This document shows positions 14,300 through 23,910 of a DNA stretch of 64,000 nt, one piece after another. Both the position numbers and the translations under genes were made by a program. The notes beneath the pieces were generated by a model that saw only the letters and a program-made list of their open reading frames with translations, was not told where the DNA came from and searched no databases. The first letter of the stretch is position 1, and each line of letters begins with the position of its first letter. This stretch comes from Mycobacterium basiliense (GTDB lineage Bacteria; Actinomycetota; Actinomycetes; Mycobacteriales; Mycobacteriaceae), in NCBI RefSeq assembly GCF_900292015.1, contig NZ_LR130759.1, positions 1,612,001-1,676,000 on the forward strand. The letters are read 5' to 3'.

Positions 14300-16446
14300 C
14301 CGCTGGCGCGCACGCGCACTTTTCCGGGGCACCGGCCGAAGTGGATTACCACGCGCTGAACGCCATGCTGAATCTGTACGACGCGGACGGCAAGATCCAG
14401 TTCGACAAGGATCGGGAAGCCGCCCACCAGTACTTTCTGCAGCACGTCAACCAGAACACGGTGTTCTTCCACAACCAGGACGAGAAGCTTGACTACCTGA
14501 TCCGCGAGAACTACTACGAGCGTGAGGTGCTCGACCAGTACTCGCGGAACTTCGTCAAGACCCTGCTCGACCGCGCTTACGCCAAGAAGTTCCGATTCCC
14601 GACATTCCTTGGCGCTTTCAAGTACTACACCTCGTACACGCTGAAGACCTTCGACGGGAAGCGCTACCTCGAACGTTTCGAGGATCGCGTGGTCATGGTG
14701 TCGCTAACCCTCGCCGCCGGCGACACCGTGCTGGCCGAGAAGCTGGTTGACGAGATCATCGACGGCCGATTCCAGCCGGCCACCCCGACGTTCTTGAATT
14801 CCGGCAAGAAGCAGCGCGGCGAACCGGTGAGCTGCTTCTTGCTGCGCATCGAAGACAACATGGAGTCCATCGGGCGGTCAATCAACTCCGCGCTGCAGCT
14901 GTCCAAGCGCGGTGGGGGAGTTGCCCTGCTGCTGACCAATATTCGCGAGCACGGCGCCCCGATCAAGAACATCGAAAACCAGTCATCGGGCGTCATCCCC
15001 ATCATGAAGCTGCTCGAGGATTCGTTCTCCTACGCCAACCAGCTGGGTGCGCGCCAAGGTGCCGGCGCGGTGTACCTGCACGCGCATCACCCCGACATCT
15101 ACCGCTTCCTAGACACCAAGCGGGAGAACGCCGACGAGAAGATCCGGATCAAGACGCTAAGCCTGGGCGTGGTGATTCCCGACATCACCTTCGAGCTGGC
15201 CAAGAAGAACGAGGACATGTACCTGTTCTCGCCCTATGACGTGGAACGGGTCTATGGCGTGCCGTTCGCCGATGTCTCGGTAACCGAGAAGTACTACGAG
15301 ATGGTCGACGACGCGCGCATCCGCAAGAACAAGATCAAGGCGCGCGAGTTCTTCCAGACGCTGGCCGAGCTGCAGTTCGAGTCCGGCTATCCCTACATTA
15401 TGTTCGAGGACACCGTCAATCGCGCCAATCCGATCGAGGGCAAGATCACGCACTCGAACCTGTGCTCGGAGATCCTGCAGGTGTCCACGCCGTCGTTGTT
15501 CAACGACGACTTGTCCTATGCCAAAGTCGGCAAAGACATTTCATGCAACCTTGGGTCGCTGAACATCGCCAAGACGATGGATTCGCCGGACTTCGCCCAG
15601 AGTATCGAGGTGGCGATCCGAGCGCTGACCGCGGTAAGCGACCAGACCCACATCAGCTCCGTACCCTCAATCGAGCAGGGCAACAACGATTCCCACGCCA
15701 TCGGGCTGGGGCAGATGAACTTGCACGGCTACCTGGCCCGCGAGCGGATTTTCTACGGTTCTGAAGAAGGCATCGACTTCACCAACATGTACTTCTATAC
15801 GGTGCTGTATCACGCATTGCGGGCATCGAACCGGATCGCGATTGAACGTGGCACGCATTTCAAAGGGTTCGAGCGGTCGAAGTATGCGTCGGGGGAGTTC
15901 TTCGACAAATACACCGACCAGATCTGGGAGCCCAAAACCGAACGGGTGCGCCAGCTTTTCGCCGATGCAGGAATCCGCATCCCGGCGCAGGACGACTGGC
16001 AGCGGCTGAAGGAATCGGTGCAAGCGCACGGTATCTACAACCAGAACCTGCAGGCGGTGCCGCCGACCGGGTCGATCTCCTACATCAACCATTCGACATC
16101 GTCGATCCACCCGATTGTGTCGAAGGTCGAGATCCGTAAGGAAGGCAAGATCGGCCGCGTTTACTATCCGGCGCCGTATATGACCAACGACAACCTGGAG
16201 TACTACCAGGACGCCTACGAAATCGGCTACGAGAAGATCATCGACACCTATGCGGCGGCCACGCAGCATGTGGATCAAGGGCTTTCGCTGACGTTGTTCT
16301 TCAAGGACACCGCCACTACCCGCGAGGTGAACCAGGCGCAGATCTACGCCTGGCGCAAGGGGATCAAGACCCTGTACTACATCCGGCTGCGCCAGATGGC
16401 GTTGGAAGGAACCGAGGTCGAGGGCTGCGTCTCCTGCATGCTGTAG
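14269..16446 (+). CDS. nrdE: Ribonucleoside-diphosphate reductase class Ib, alpha subunit
   Basis: 725-residue catalytic subunit reducing ribonucleoside diphosphates to deoxyribonucleotides in the cytoplasm. Key residues visible: SCFLL (first active-site cysteine), NLCSEI (radical cysteine), CNLGSLNIA (second redox cysteine) and the C-terminal redox pair GCVSCML that exchanges with NrdH. The 725-residue product from GTG 14269 is the length I recall for M. tuberculosis NrdE; a longer frame from 14158 would run inside nrdI. Its beta partner NrdF2 is encoded 14 kb away, as in H37Rv but with an 11-kb island added between. Confidence 0.96.
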   Translation: MPPTVTAEPVTAGAHAHFSGAPAEVDYHALNAMLNLYDADGKIQFDKDREAAHQYFLQHVNQNTVFFHNQDEKLDYLIRENYYEREVLDQYSRNFVKTLLDRAYAKKFRFPTFLGAFKYYTSYTLKTFDGKRYLERFEDRVVMVSLTLAAGDTVLAEKLVDEIIDGRFQPATPTFLNSGKKQRGEPVSCFLLRIEDNMESIGRSINSALQLSKRGGGVALLLTNIREHGAPIKNIENQSSGVIPIMKLLEDSFSYANQLGARQGAGAVYLHAHHPDIYRFLDTKRENADEKIRIKTLSLGVVIPDITFELAKKNEDMYLFSPYDVERVYGVPFADVSVTEKYYEMVDDARIRKNKIKAREFFQTLAELQFESGYPYIMFEDTVNRANPIEGKITHSNLCSEILQVSTPSLFNDDLSYAKVGKDISCNLGSLNIAKTMDSPDFAQSIEVAIRALTAVSDQTHISSVPSIEQGNNDSHAIGLGQMNLHGYLARERIFYGSEEGIDFTNMYFYTVLYHALRASNRIAIERGTHFKGFERSKYASGEFFDKYTDQIWEPKTERVRQLFADAGIRIPAQDDWQRLKESVQAHGIYNQNLQAVPPTGSISYINHSTSSIHPIVSKVEIRKEGKIGRVYYPAPYMTNDNLEYYQDAYEIGYEKIIDTYAAATQHVDQGLSLTLFFKDTATTREVNQAQIYAWRKGIKTLYYIRLRQMALEGTEVEGCVSCML

Positions 16447-16519
16447 GGCGCCCGCGGTGTAGTGCCGAGTCTGCCCAGGTCAACGGCTGCAACGCGGTAA
16501 GGTGCTTGACGTGGTGAGA

Positions 16520-17260
16520 ATGCCTCGAGCTGCTAGACCCCATCCCAGCGCGAAACCTGGGGTCAAAGTCGACGCGCGCAGCGAGCGTTGGCGCGAGCAC
16601 CGCAAGAAGGTGCGCAGCGAAATCGTCGAAGCGGCCTTCCGCGCCATCGACCGCTTGGGGCCCGAGCTGAGCGTGCGCGAGATCGCCGAAGAGGCCGGCA
16701 CCGCCAAGCCCAAGATCTACCGTCATTTCGCCGATAAGTCCGATCTGTTCGTGGCGATCGGAGAACGTCTGCGCGACATGCTGTGGGCGGCGATATTCCC
16801 GTCTATCAATCTGGCCACCGACTCGGCGCGCGAGGTGATCCGGCGCAGTGTCGACGAGTACGTCACCTTAGTGGACAAGCATCCCAACGTGCTGCGGGTC
16901 TTTATTCAGGGCCGCTCGGCAAAGCAGTCCGAGGCGACGGTGCGCACCCTCAACGAGGGTCGCGAGATCACGCTGACCTTCGCGGAGCTGTTCAACAACG
17001 AACTGCGCGAAATGGACTTGAACCGCGCGGCGCTCGAGCTTGCCGCACACAGCGCATTCGGAGCCGCCGCGTCGGCCACCGAATGGTGGCTGGGTCCCGA
17101 GCCGGAGAGCCCGCGACGGATGTCGCATGATCAGTTCGTCGCCCACCTGACGACGATCATGATGGGAGTCATCGTGGGCACTGCCGAGACGCTGGGCATT
17201 GCGATGGACCCCGACAAGCCGATCCACGACGCGGTGCCCAGCAAATCCGCCGCCAGCTGA
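16520..17260 (+). CDS. TetR-family regulator
   Basis: 246-residue regulator from ATG 16520 (upstream GTG codons at 16502, 16511 and 16514 are possible). A basic N-terminal extension (HPSAKPGVKVDARSERWREH) precedes the helix-turn-helix ELSVREIAEEAGTAKPKIYRHFADKSDLF. The C-terminal half is a helical ligand domain. It lies between nrdE and the flavin monooxygenase in the same orientation, matching Rv3050c in place and length, and most likely controls the monooxygenase. Ligand unknown. Confidence 0.87.
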   Translation: MPRAARPHPSAKPGVKVDARSERWREHRKKVRSEIVEAAFRAIDRLGPELSVREIAEEAGTAKPKIYRHFADKSDLFVAIGERLRDMLWAAIFPSINLATDSAREVIRRSVDEYVTLVDKHPNVLRVFIQGRSAKQSEATVRTLNEGREITLTFAELFNNELREMDLNRAALELAAHSAFGAAASATEWWLGPEPESPRRMSHDQFVAHLTTIMMGVIVGTAETLGIAMDPDKPIHDAVPSKSAAS

Positions 17261-17389
17261 GCGCCGTTGACATCGTTGCGGCAATCGACAACACTCGTGG
17301 TATCCGATACCCGGGGTACTGGGTATTTGCGCACAGTTAGGCGCCTATCGTGGTAGTTGCGCGCGCTCTCACAACAGGAAAGACCCACC

Positions 17390-18955
17390 ATGACTGATGT
17401 CGTGATCCCCACTACCGAAACAGCTGAATCCGGGGAATCGCCGGCACCCAAGCCGCCGGTTCATACCCGCGCCGTCATCATCGGGACCGGGTTCTCCGGT
17501 CTGGGCATGGCCATCGCGCTGCAGAAGCAGGGCGTGGACTTCGTCATCTTGGAGAAGGCCGACGACGTCGGCGGTACCTGGCGAGACAACAGCTACCCGG
17601 GCTGCGCCTGCGACATCCCGTCGCATTTGTACTCGTTCTCGTTCGAGCCCAAGCCGGACTGGCGCAACCCGTTCTCCTATCAACCCGAAATTTGGGACTA
17701 CCTCAAGGGAGTCACCGAAAAGTACGGATTACACCGCTACATCGAATTCAATTCCCTGGTCGATCGCGGCTACTGGGACGACGAGGAGTGTCGCTGGCAC
17801 GTCTTCACCGCCGATGGCCGCGAATACGTTGCCCAGTTCTTGGTCTCGGGGGCCGGCGCACTGCATATCCCATCCCTCCCGGACATCGAGGGCCGTGATG
17901 AATTTGCCGGGCCCGCGTTCCACTCCGCGGAGTGGGATCACAGCGTCGATCTCACCGGCAAGCGGGTGGCCATCATCGGCACCGGCGCCAGCGCGATCCA
18001 GATCGTGCCGGAGATCGTTGACAAAGTGGCCGAACTTCATCTCTACCAACGCACTCCGCCCTGGGTGGTGCCGCGCTCCAACCCCGAACTCCCGCCAGCA
18101 CTGCGCCGGGCCATGGAGAACGTCCCGGGGCTACGCGCCCTGGTGCGCCTGGGCCTGTACTGGGCGCAGGAGGCGCTGGCCTACGGCATGACCAAGCGGC
18201 CGAACATGCTGAAAGTTGTTGAGGCTTACGGTAAGTACAACATTCGCCGCTCGGTGAAGGATGGTGAGTTGCGCCGCAAGCTGACCCCGCACTATCGCAT
18301 CGGTTGCAAACGCATCCTGAATTCGTCCAGCTACTACCCGGCCGTCGCGAACCCGAAGACCGAGCTGATCATCGACGGCATCCGCCGAATCACGCGCAAC
18401 GGGATTGTCACCGCCGATGACACCGAACGCCCGGTCGACGTGATCGTCTATGCCACCGGGTTCCACGTCACCGACTCCTACACCTATGTGCAGATCAAGG
18501 GTCGGCACGGTGAGGATCTGGTGGATCGGTGGAACCGCGAGGGCATCGGGGCGCACCGCGGTATCACCGTGGCCGATGTCCCCAACCTGTTTTTCCTGCT
18601 GGGTCCCAACACCGGCCTGGGACACAACTCGGTGGTGTTCATGATCGAGTCCCAGATCCACTACGTCGCCGATGCGATCGCCAAGTGCGACAAGAGGGGG
18701 GCCCAGGCGCTGGCGCCGACCCGCGAAGCGCAGGACCGATTCAACGAGGAACTGCAACGAAAGCTGGCCGGCTCGGTGTGGAACAGCGGTGGTTGCCGCA
18801 GCTGGTACCTCGACGAGCACGGTAGGAACACCGTGCTATGGGGCGGCTACACCTGGCAGTACTGGATGGGCACCCGGTCGGTCAAGCCGCAGGAGTACCA
18901 GTTCTTCGGGGTCGGCAGCAAGCCCCGCCGGGCTGCGGCGTCAGCGGCTGAGTAG
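17390..18955 (+). CDS. Baeyer-Villiger-type flavin monooxygenase
   Basis: 521-residue FAD/NADPH monooxygenase that inserts oxygen into ketones or oxidises heteroatoms. FAD motif GTGFSG near residue 32, the Baeyer-Villiger fingerprint FAGPAFHSAEW near 173, and the second Rossmann motif GTGASA near 197. C-terminal LLGPNTGLGHNS is also typical. Equivalent in order to Rv3049c; related mycobacterial enzymes activate thioamide prodrugs and attack cyclic or linear ketones, but this substrate is unknown. Starts at ATG 17390, with AACAGGAAAG upstream as ribosome site. Its end overlaps the convergent TetR gene by 15 bp. Confidence 0.9.
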   Translation: MTDVVIPTTETAESGESPAPKPPVHTRAVIIGTGFSGLGMAIALQKQGVDFVILEKADDVGGTWRDNSYPGCACDIPSHLYSFSFEPKPDWRNPFSYQPEIWDYLKGVTEKYGLHRYIEFNSLVDRGYWDDEECRWHVFTADGREYVAQFLVSGAGALHIPSLPDIEGRDEFAGPAFHSAEWDHSVDLTGKRVAIIGTGASAIQIVPEIVDKVAELHLYQRTPPWVVPRSNPELPPALRRAMENVPGLRALVRLGLYWAQEALAYGMTKRPNMLKVVEAYGKYNIRRSVKDGELRRKLTPHYRIGCKRILNSSSYYPAVANPKTELIIDGIRRITRNGIVTADDTERPVDVIVYATGFHVTDSYTYVQIKGRHGEDLVDRWNREGIGAHRGITVADVPNLFFLLGPNTGLGHNSVVFMIESQIHYVADAIAKCDKRGAQALAPTREAQDRFNEELQRKLAGSVWNSGGCRSWYLDEHGRNTVLWGGYTWQYWMGTRSVKPQEYQFFGVGSKPRRAAASAAE

Positions 18956-19480
18956 CTCCGCGAAGGCCGTTGCGGCCGCGTCTACCCCGGCATCGTCGTC
19001 GGTGGCGACCAGGTCCAGCAACAGACCACGGATCACCGCCAGCCCGAGGCGCACCATAGCCGCATCGACCGCGCCTTGGGCGACGGCGTCGGCTTCGGCC
19101 AGCCAGTTGTTGACCGCGCCGGGGACCATTTGAGCGAACGGCTTTTCGCCTTGTGCGGCGCGGGAGTAACACTCGAAGAAGAGACGTTCTAGCTGGCGCA
19201 GTTCGGGCCGGCGAACATCGGCCCACATGGCGGCGAAGCTGTGCGCGGGGCTCGTCGGCAAATCAGGCATCAGGCCCATCTGTCGGCGCTCGACCTCGTC
19301 GACCACCGCCACCAGCAGATTCTCTCGAGATCCGAAGTGGTGCAGCAGCATTCGATGGCTGGTGCCGACCGCGGTCGCGACGTCGCGCAGCGATCGGTCA
19401 CCGACGCCATGTGCGGCGAAGTTCGCAACCAGCGCGTCCAGTAGTTGCCGACGCCGCTGCAGGTCAGGCGTGCGCGCCAC
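18941..19480 (-). CDS. TetR-family regulator
   Basis: 179-residue regulator with an N-terminal helix-turn-helix (DRSLRDVATAVGTSHRMLLHHFGSRENLL) and a short helical ligand domain. GTG start at 19480 overlaps the preceding SRPBCC gene by 17 bp, so the two are one transcription unit. A palindrome covers the start of that unit, suggesting self-repression. It converges with the monooxygenase gene. I recall no counterpart at this place in H37Rv; it marks the left edge of the accessory island. Confidence 0.85.
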   Translation of the reverse strand: MARTPDLQRRRQLLDALVANFAAHGVGDRSLRDVATAVGTSHRMLLHHFGSRENLLVAVVDEVERRQMGLMPDLPTSPAHSFAAMWADVRRPELRQLERLFFECYSRAAQGEKPFAQMVPGAVNNWLAEADAVAQGAVDAAMVRLGLAVIRGLLLDLVATDDDAGVDAAATAFAELLSR

Positions 19481-19910
19481 CGGCGCGCCTGAGCTCTTCG
19501 GCCCTGTCCTTGAGGCCGTTGGCTTCCAGGTCGAGGTAGCGCTTGGTCATGTTGGCCATCAGCCGGCCGACGAGGGCGCCGAGTATGCCGCGCTGGTCGA
19601 GTCGCTGGCGCACCAGCGTGCGGCCGCCAGGCTGCGGGATGACGTCGTGGCGAGCGCGCGCCAGCGCGCCCGGGGAGCGCTGTTCCCACGTCCAGGAGAC
19701 ACCCGGATCGATCTCGGTGACCGTCCAGACCAGTTTGGCCATGCGGGGTTGCTTGATTTCGAACCGTTTGCCAGACGCCAGGGCCGGCCCGTCCAGCCCA
19801 ACCAGCGAGGTCACCGATGCGGTCCATTCGGGCCACCGTTCAACGTCGCTGAAAACCGCCCAGACGGTTTCCGGTGGCGCATCGATCTCAACACTGTGCC
19901 CGGTAATCAT
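19464..19910 (-). CDS. SRPBCC (polyketide cyclase/START-like) protein
   Basis: 148-residue lipid- or ligand-binding protein of the SRPBCC fold: VEIDAPPETVWAVFSDVERWPEWTASV at the N-terminus is the family signature, and the C-terminal helix (LVGRLMANMTKRYLDLEANGLKDRAE) closes the cavity. Such proteins bind hydrophobic ligands without a fixed catalytic motif. It forms an operon with the TetR gene and may bind or change that regulator's ligand (inference). Its ATG at 19910 sits inside a perfect palindrome. Confidence 0.85.
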   Translation of the reverse strand: MITGHSVEIDAPPETVWAVFSDVERWPEWTASVTSLVGLDGPALASGKRFEIKQPRMAKLVWTVTEIDPGVSWTWEQRSPGALARARHDVIPQPGGRTLVRQRLDQRGILGALVGRLMANMTKRYLDLEANGLKDRAEELRRAGGAHA

Positions 19911-19926
19911 GTACCAAATGGTACAT
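19909..19926. promoter_or_regulatory. Palindromic operator at the SRPBCC-TetR start
   Basis: ATGTACC-AAAT-GGTACAT, perfect 7-bp arms. It overlaps the first bases of the SRPBCC gene on the minus strand, so a bound repressor would block transcription or initiation of the SRPBCC-TetR unit. The TACC/GGTA core is common among TetR-family sites. The binder is inferred to be the TetR protein of the same operon. Confidence 0.65.
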
Positions 19927-19943
19927 ATCGCATGGGGTTCTGC

Positions 19944-20443
19944 CTAGACCTCACCGGCGGCCGTCGGATGCTGGGCACGCTGGCATACTCGACCGAACCG
20001 GCGCAGCAGGATATTCCCCGCCGGGGCATGGCCCAGGACGCCGACCGCGAGCCGATCGCGGATCCCTTGATGTGCCGGTGCGGTCGCGCGGGCACCTTTG
20101 AGGTCGCGGTACCCGGCCCCGGCCCGCAGGCGGCGATGACGGCGTCGCTGACGCCGGCGCGGGCGCGTCCTGAATCGACCACCGCCAGCCCGCGCGGTCG
20201 CTGCGAGGGCGGCGTCCACCAGACTCCCATCGCCAGCACTTCGGGGCTCGAGCGGTAACCGGACAATGTGGCCTGGGTGAGATGGCGGGCGCCGAGGATG
20301 CGCGCGATGAAGCGGCTTCTGGAGTCGACCTGTATCCCAGGTATGGGGCCGAGCACGCGGTGCGGGGCGGCCACCAACGCGGCGCCCCATGCCCCCCGGA
20401 GCACTTCGATGCTGCGGTGCCGTGTGGCCGGACGTGTCGTCAT
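19944..20443 (-). pseudogene. Uncharacterised small protein, apparently frameshifted
   Basis: Starts MTTRPATRHRSIEVLRGAWG and continues AALVAAPHRVLG ... ARILGARHLTQATLSGYR, a pattern I associate with small uncharacterised actinobacterial membrane-associated proteins. Near 20200 the expected VDAALAATARA segment is in a second frame, LAVVDSGRARAGVSDAVIAA is back in the first, and AGYRDLKGARATAPAHQGIRDRLA is again in the second. That pattern fits one 166-codon gene with about three small indels. If read without shifts the first frame runs to 19907. It begins 18 bp after the dehydratase gene and may once have closed that operon. Moderate to low confidence. Confidence 0.45.
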
Positions 20444-20461
20444 CGTCGTTGTGTCCTCCGC

Positions 20462-21556
20462 CTACGGCGCCTTCCGGTATTGTTCTGCCCCCGCGGCCAC
20501 GGTCATGCCGTGGCCGGGTCGGGACAGATCTAGCCGAAGCTGTCCGTCAGCGGCGCGGGGTACACCGTTGAAAAGCCTTGGTTCCAACCGGGTGTGGTCG
20601 ATGAAGTATTCGATGTGGCGCAGGTGTGGGATCGCGGCGGCGACCGGCGCGTGCAAGGCCGGTGCACAGTGCGCCGAAACCTCGAGATTGTGGGCGGCCG
20701 CGATAGACGCGGCGGCCAGCCACCCGCTGTAGCCGCCGCAGCGGGTGACGTCGAGTTGGAGGCAGTCGACCACGGGTGCCAGGCGCCGGGCGTCGTGGCT
20801 GTCGGCGACGTACTCGCCTGCGGCGATGTCGCAGCCCAGGCAATCGCGCAGCCTACCCAGGCCATCGGCGTCGTCGCTGCTGACGGGCTCTTCGAACCAG
20901 GACACACCGAGGTCGTCCAGGGCGGCGCCGATACGCCTGGCCTGAGCGCATGTGAAGGCGCCGTTGGCGTCCACCATGAGCTGCACCCCGTCGCCGGCCA
21001 TGTCGCGGAGCTGGTTGACCCGCTTGAGGTCTCGTTCAATTTTGCTACCCCAGTCCTGGCCGATCTTGATTTTCATCGCGGTACACCCGATTTGTTGCCA
21101 AAAGTGGACCTGTTCGGCCAGCCGCTGGTATTCGAGGTCGACGAAGCCTCCGGACCCGTAGATAGGTACCGCGGACCGGCAGCGGCCGAAGAGGATAGCA
21201 AGGGGCGTGTCCAGCAGGCGGGCTTTGAGGTCCCACAGCGCGATGTCGACGGCGCTGAGCGCCTGCATGATCAGTCCGCGAGTGCCGTAGTTTCGGCAGG
21301 CCCGATGCATGGCCGCCCATGCGCCGCCGACGTCGGCGGGGTCACGGCCGGTGACGACATCGCACAGGTTTCCGTTGACAACCTCCGCGGCCGCCGGCGA
21401 GCTGTAGGTCCAGCCCAGCCCCGTGGCCTCTGCGGCGTGTACCCGAACAACCACCGCTGTGGTGGCGTCCCACTGCAGCGTGCCGTCGGCCTCGGGTTGG
21501 GCGGTGGGCACCGTGTAGGTCTCCACATCGACCTGATCTATTGTGCGCGAATTCAT
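20462..21556 (-). CDS. Enolase-superfamily dehydratase, mandelate racemase subgroup
   Basis: 364-residue enzyme with the full active-site set of the mandelate racemase subgroup: KxK in MKIKIG near residue 162, metal ligands in MVDANG (about 190), WFEEP (about 220) and AGEY (about 247), an aspartate in LQLDVTRCGG and a histidine in SAHCAP (about 294), the expected His/Asp dyad. Such enzymes mostly dehydrate acid sugars such as gluconate to 2-keto-3-deoxy acids. It is the last intact gene of an eight-gene operon, 10 bp after the GMC flavoprotein, which could supply its acid-sugar substrate. Substrate is inferred from context only. Confidence 0.85.
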   Translation of the reverse strand: MNSRTIDQVDVETYTVPTAQPEADGTLQWDATTAVVVRVHAAEATGLGWTYSSPAAAEVVNGNLCDVVTGRDPADVGGAWAAMHRACRNYGTRGLIMQALSAVDIALWDLKARLLDTPLAILFGRCRSAVPIYGSGGFVDLEYQRLAEQVHFWQQIGCTAMKIKIGQDWGSKIERDLKRVNQLRDMAGDGVQLMVDANGAFTCAQARRIGAALDDLGVSWFEEPVSSDDADGLGRLRDCLGCDIAAGEYVADSHDARRLAPVVDCLQLDVTRCGGYSGWLAAASIAAAHNLEVSAHCAPALHAPVAAAIPHLRHIEYFIDHTRLEPRLFNGVPRAADGQLRLDLSRPGHGMTVAAGAEQYRKAP

Positions 21557-21566
21557 AACGCCCTAT

Positions 21567-23213
21567 TCAAGATCGGCTGGCGTGGCGGGTCATTAGGTCG
21601 GCGGCTCGGGCCGCCAGCGCCATGATGGTCAGGGCCGGGTTGGCGGCACCCTGAGTGGGCATCACGCTGCCGTCGACGACATAGAGTCGGTCCACCCCAA
21701 ACACTCGGTGGTGGGCGTCAATGACGCCGTCTTCGGGGCGCAGCGCCATCCGGGCCCCTCCGACGAGGTGGGCGTACCGCTCGATGGCGATGACCTCCTG
21801 AGCGCCGGCGGCGCGAAGGATGTCCGACATGACGTCGCGTGCCGCGGCGATAATTCGTTTGTCGTTGTCGCACTGGCTGTATGTGAAATGCGCGACGGGC
21901 AGGCAGTGGCGATCGGCCTCGTCGGCCAGGGTGACGCGATTGCCGGGCAGGGGCAGCAGTTCGCACAGTGCGCCCAGGGTGGCCCAATGAATGTAGTCGC
22001 GCATGTACTCGCGCAGCGTCTCCCCCCAATGTCCCTGGGCGCCAACATGTTCGGCCCAGGTAATCGGCAGCGGGCTCACCGTCTGGATGGAATAGCCACG
22101 ACGATATGCTTTGGTGGTGTCGGTTTCGTAGAACTGCTCGCTGCTGACTTCCGGCGGTGGCGACTTGTACATCCGCACCTCGTCGTCGAAACGCCCGGCA
22201 ACCTGCGGGGCGCCTTGCACCATCAGGTGGCGGCCGAGCTGGTCGTGGTCATTGCCCAACCCATCGCGGTAACGATCTGTGGCCGACAACAACAACAGCC
22301 GCGGCGTCTCGATCGAATAGCCGGCCACCACCACCGACCGGGCCCGTTGCCGGTAGGCCACTCCACTGCGCAGATACTCGACTCCAGTGGCGCGCCCGGC
22401 GTCGTCGTCCACCAGGACGCGGGTGACATGCGAGTCCGCGCGGATCTCCGCGCCGTGGGCCAGGGCATCGGGGATGTGGGTGATCAGCGGGCTGGCCTTG
22501 GCGTTGACTTTGCAGCCCTGCAGGCAAAATCCGCGGTAGATGCAGTGCGGCCGGTTGCCGAAGCGCCCGTTCGGGATCGCGACGGGGCCGACGCGCATGT
22601 CGATACCGAGTGCCTCGGCGCCGCGCAGCGCAACTAGGCCGTTGCCGCTGACCGGATGGGGGCTGTGGGGATACCGGTGTGGCTCGCCCCACGGCCAATC
22701 CTGGCCGGCGACCGGCAGTTCGGCTTCGATCTGGGCGTAGTACGGGCGCAGGTGGGCGTATTCGATCGGCCAGTCCGCACCGACCCCATCGGCGCTCGAC
22801 GTGTGGAAGTCCGACGGGTGAAAACGCGGAGTGTAGCCCGCGTAATGCACCATGGAACCGCCGACACCTCGCCCGGAATTGTTGGATCCCAGCGGGACGG
22901 GATTGGCGCCGCCGATTTGGCGCGGATCGGTCCAGTACAGACCGTGTGACCCGCGTTCGTCGCTCACCCAGTCGGTGTCGGGGTCCCAGAAAGGCCCGGC
23001 ATCGAGGATGACCACCGACCAGCCGGCGCGGGCCAGCCGCTGGCCAAGGGTCGCCCCTCCGGCACCGGCGCCGACGATGACCACGTCGACCTCGTCTTGC
23101 GGTCGGTACCTGCGCATGTCGGCGCGCAGCCGGTGGTTGGCGCGCGATCCGTCATTGGGGATCAGCCAGGCGGATTCGTTGCGCGAACGTAAGGTTGTTG
23201 CCGTCTCACGCAT
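21567..23213 (-). CDS. GMC-family flavoprotein oxidoreductase (sugar/alcohol dehydrogenase)
   Basis: 548-residue FAD enzyme of the glucose-methanol-choline family. FAD motif VGAGAGGATLG near residue 46; the HYAGYTPRFHPSDF and CIYRGFCLQGCKVNAK segments are those of membrane gluconate/sorbitol-dehydrogenase-type subunits; C-terminal DGSVMPTQGAANPALTIMA closes the FAD site. Its ATG at 23213 overlaps the stop of the gluconate-dehydrogenase subunit-3 gene (ATGCGTGA), so the two are translationally coupled and probably form one dehydrogenase. Longer frames run into that gene and are rejected. Electrons would pass to a membrane acceptor; no cytochrome c subunit is present. Confidence 0.88.
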   Translation of the reverse strand: MRETATTLRSRNESAWLIPNDGSRANHRLRADMRRYRPQDEVDVVIVGAGAGGATLGQRLARAGWSVVILDAGPFWDPDTDWVSDERGSHGLYWTDPRQIGGANPVPLGSNNSGRGVGGSMVHYAGYTPRFHPSDFHTSSADGVGADWPIEYAHLRPYYAQIEAELPVAGQDWPWGEPHRYPHSPHPVSGNGLVALRGAEALGIDMRVGPVAIPNGRFGNRPHCIYRGFCLQGCKVNAKASPLITHIPDALAHGAEIRADSHVTRVLVDDDAGRATGVEYLRSGVAYRQRARSVVVAGYSIETPRLLLLSATDRYRDGLGNDHDQLGRHLMVQGAPQVAGRFDDEVRMYKSPPPEVSSEQFYETDTTKAYRRGYSIQTVSPLPITWAEHVGAQGHWGETLREYMRDYIHWATLGALCELLPLPGNRVTLADEADRHCLPVAHFTYSQCDNDKRIIAAARDVMSDILRAAGAQEVIAIERYAHLVGGARMALRPEDGVIDAHHRVFGVDRLYVVDGSVMPTQGAANPALTIMALAARAADLMTRHASRS

Positions 23214-23910
23214 TAGCGTTGGGTAGGTCGTCGTCGGCCCGCCGGGCCTGTTCCACGCGTGCTGCGAACGGGACCGGATCCGCGCCGTTGCGATCCGGTA
23301 TCTCGAAGCTTTCCCGGGCGTTGATGCCCGGATTGAGATATCCGCGAGGATAGGCGGGTCCGGTAAAGCCGATCTCGTTCCACGCCCACGGGTGCGAGTA
23401 GAAGGCGGTGCAGGCGTAGCGGGTCCACAGACTCCAGACGTGCGCGGCAGCGAAGTCGTGCCAGGAACGGCCGGCGTCGGCAAGGTGCTGGACGTCCTGC
23501 AACAGTCTGGCCTGCCGAGGTCTGGCGAGCTCGGCATAGCCGACGCCGTAGCGATCGCGCGCATCGTTGTCCAGGCCCGCCAGGGTCGCGCGCCAGGCCT
23601 GTCCGTCTTCGGGCATGTCGTCGTAGTGCCAGCCGTCGGTTTCCCCGATCGATAGGCGGTCGTCGATGAGCGCGAGGACCGGCACTCGGGGATCTCGGTC
23701 CTGCGCGAGCAGCAGATCGAGCATCGGGGCCGCCACCGCCACTTCGGTCGGTGTGAAAAATGACAGCATCTTGGGCAGCGCCAGGCGCGCCAGTATCACT
23801 CCGGCGGTCACCTGATCCCACGACTCGACGCGATCCAGGACGTCGAATCCGGGAAATCTGCCCCGATCCTGAGGTGTGATCGCGTGCCGGCCCGGCGGGT
23901 GAAACGGCAT
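23206..23910 (-). CDS. Gluconate 2-dehydrogenase subunit 3-like protein
   Basis: 234-residue small subunit of GMC-type dehydrogenases. Characteristic stretches are FFTPTEVAVAAPMLDLLL, near the N-terminal third, and HPWAWNEIGFTGPAYPRGYLNPG near the C-terminus, a hallmark of this family. The usual Tat signal is not evident here. The ATG at 23910 overlaps the stop of the preceding membrane-protein gene (ATGA), and its own stop overlaps the GMC gene, so three genes are coupled. It should act as chaperone or docking subunit of the flavoprotein. Confidence 0.82.
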   Translation of the reverse strand: MPFHPPGRHAITPQDRGRFPGFDVLDRVESWDQVTAGVILARLALPKMLSFFTPTEVAVAAPMLDLLLAQDRDPRVPVLALIDDRLSIGETDGWHYDDMPEDGQAWRATLAGLDNDARDRYGVGYAELARPRQARLLQDVQHLADAGRSWHDFAAAHVWSLWTRYACTAFYSHPWAWNEIGFTGPAYPRGYLNPGINARESFEIPDRNGADPVPFAARVEQARRADDDLPNANA

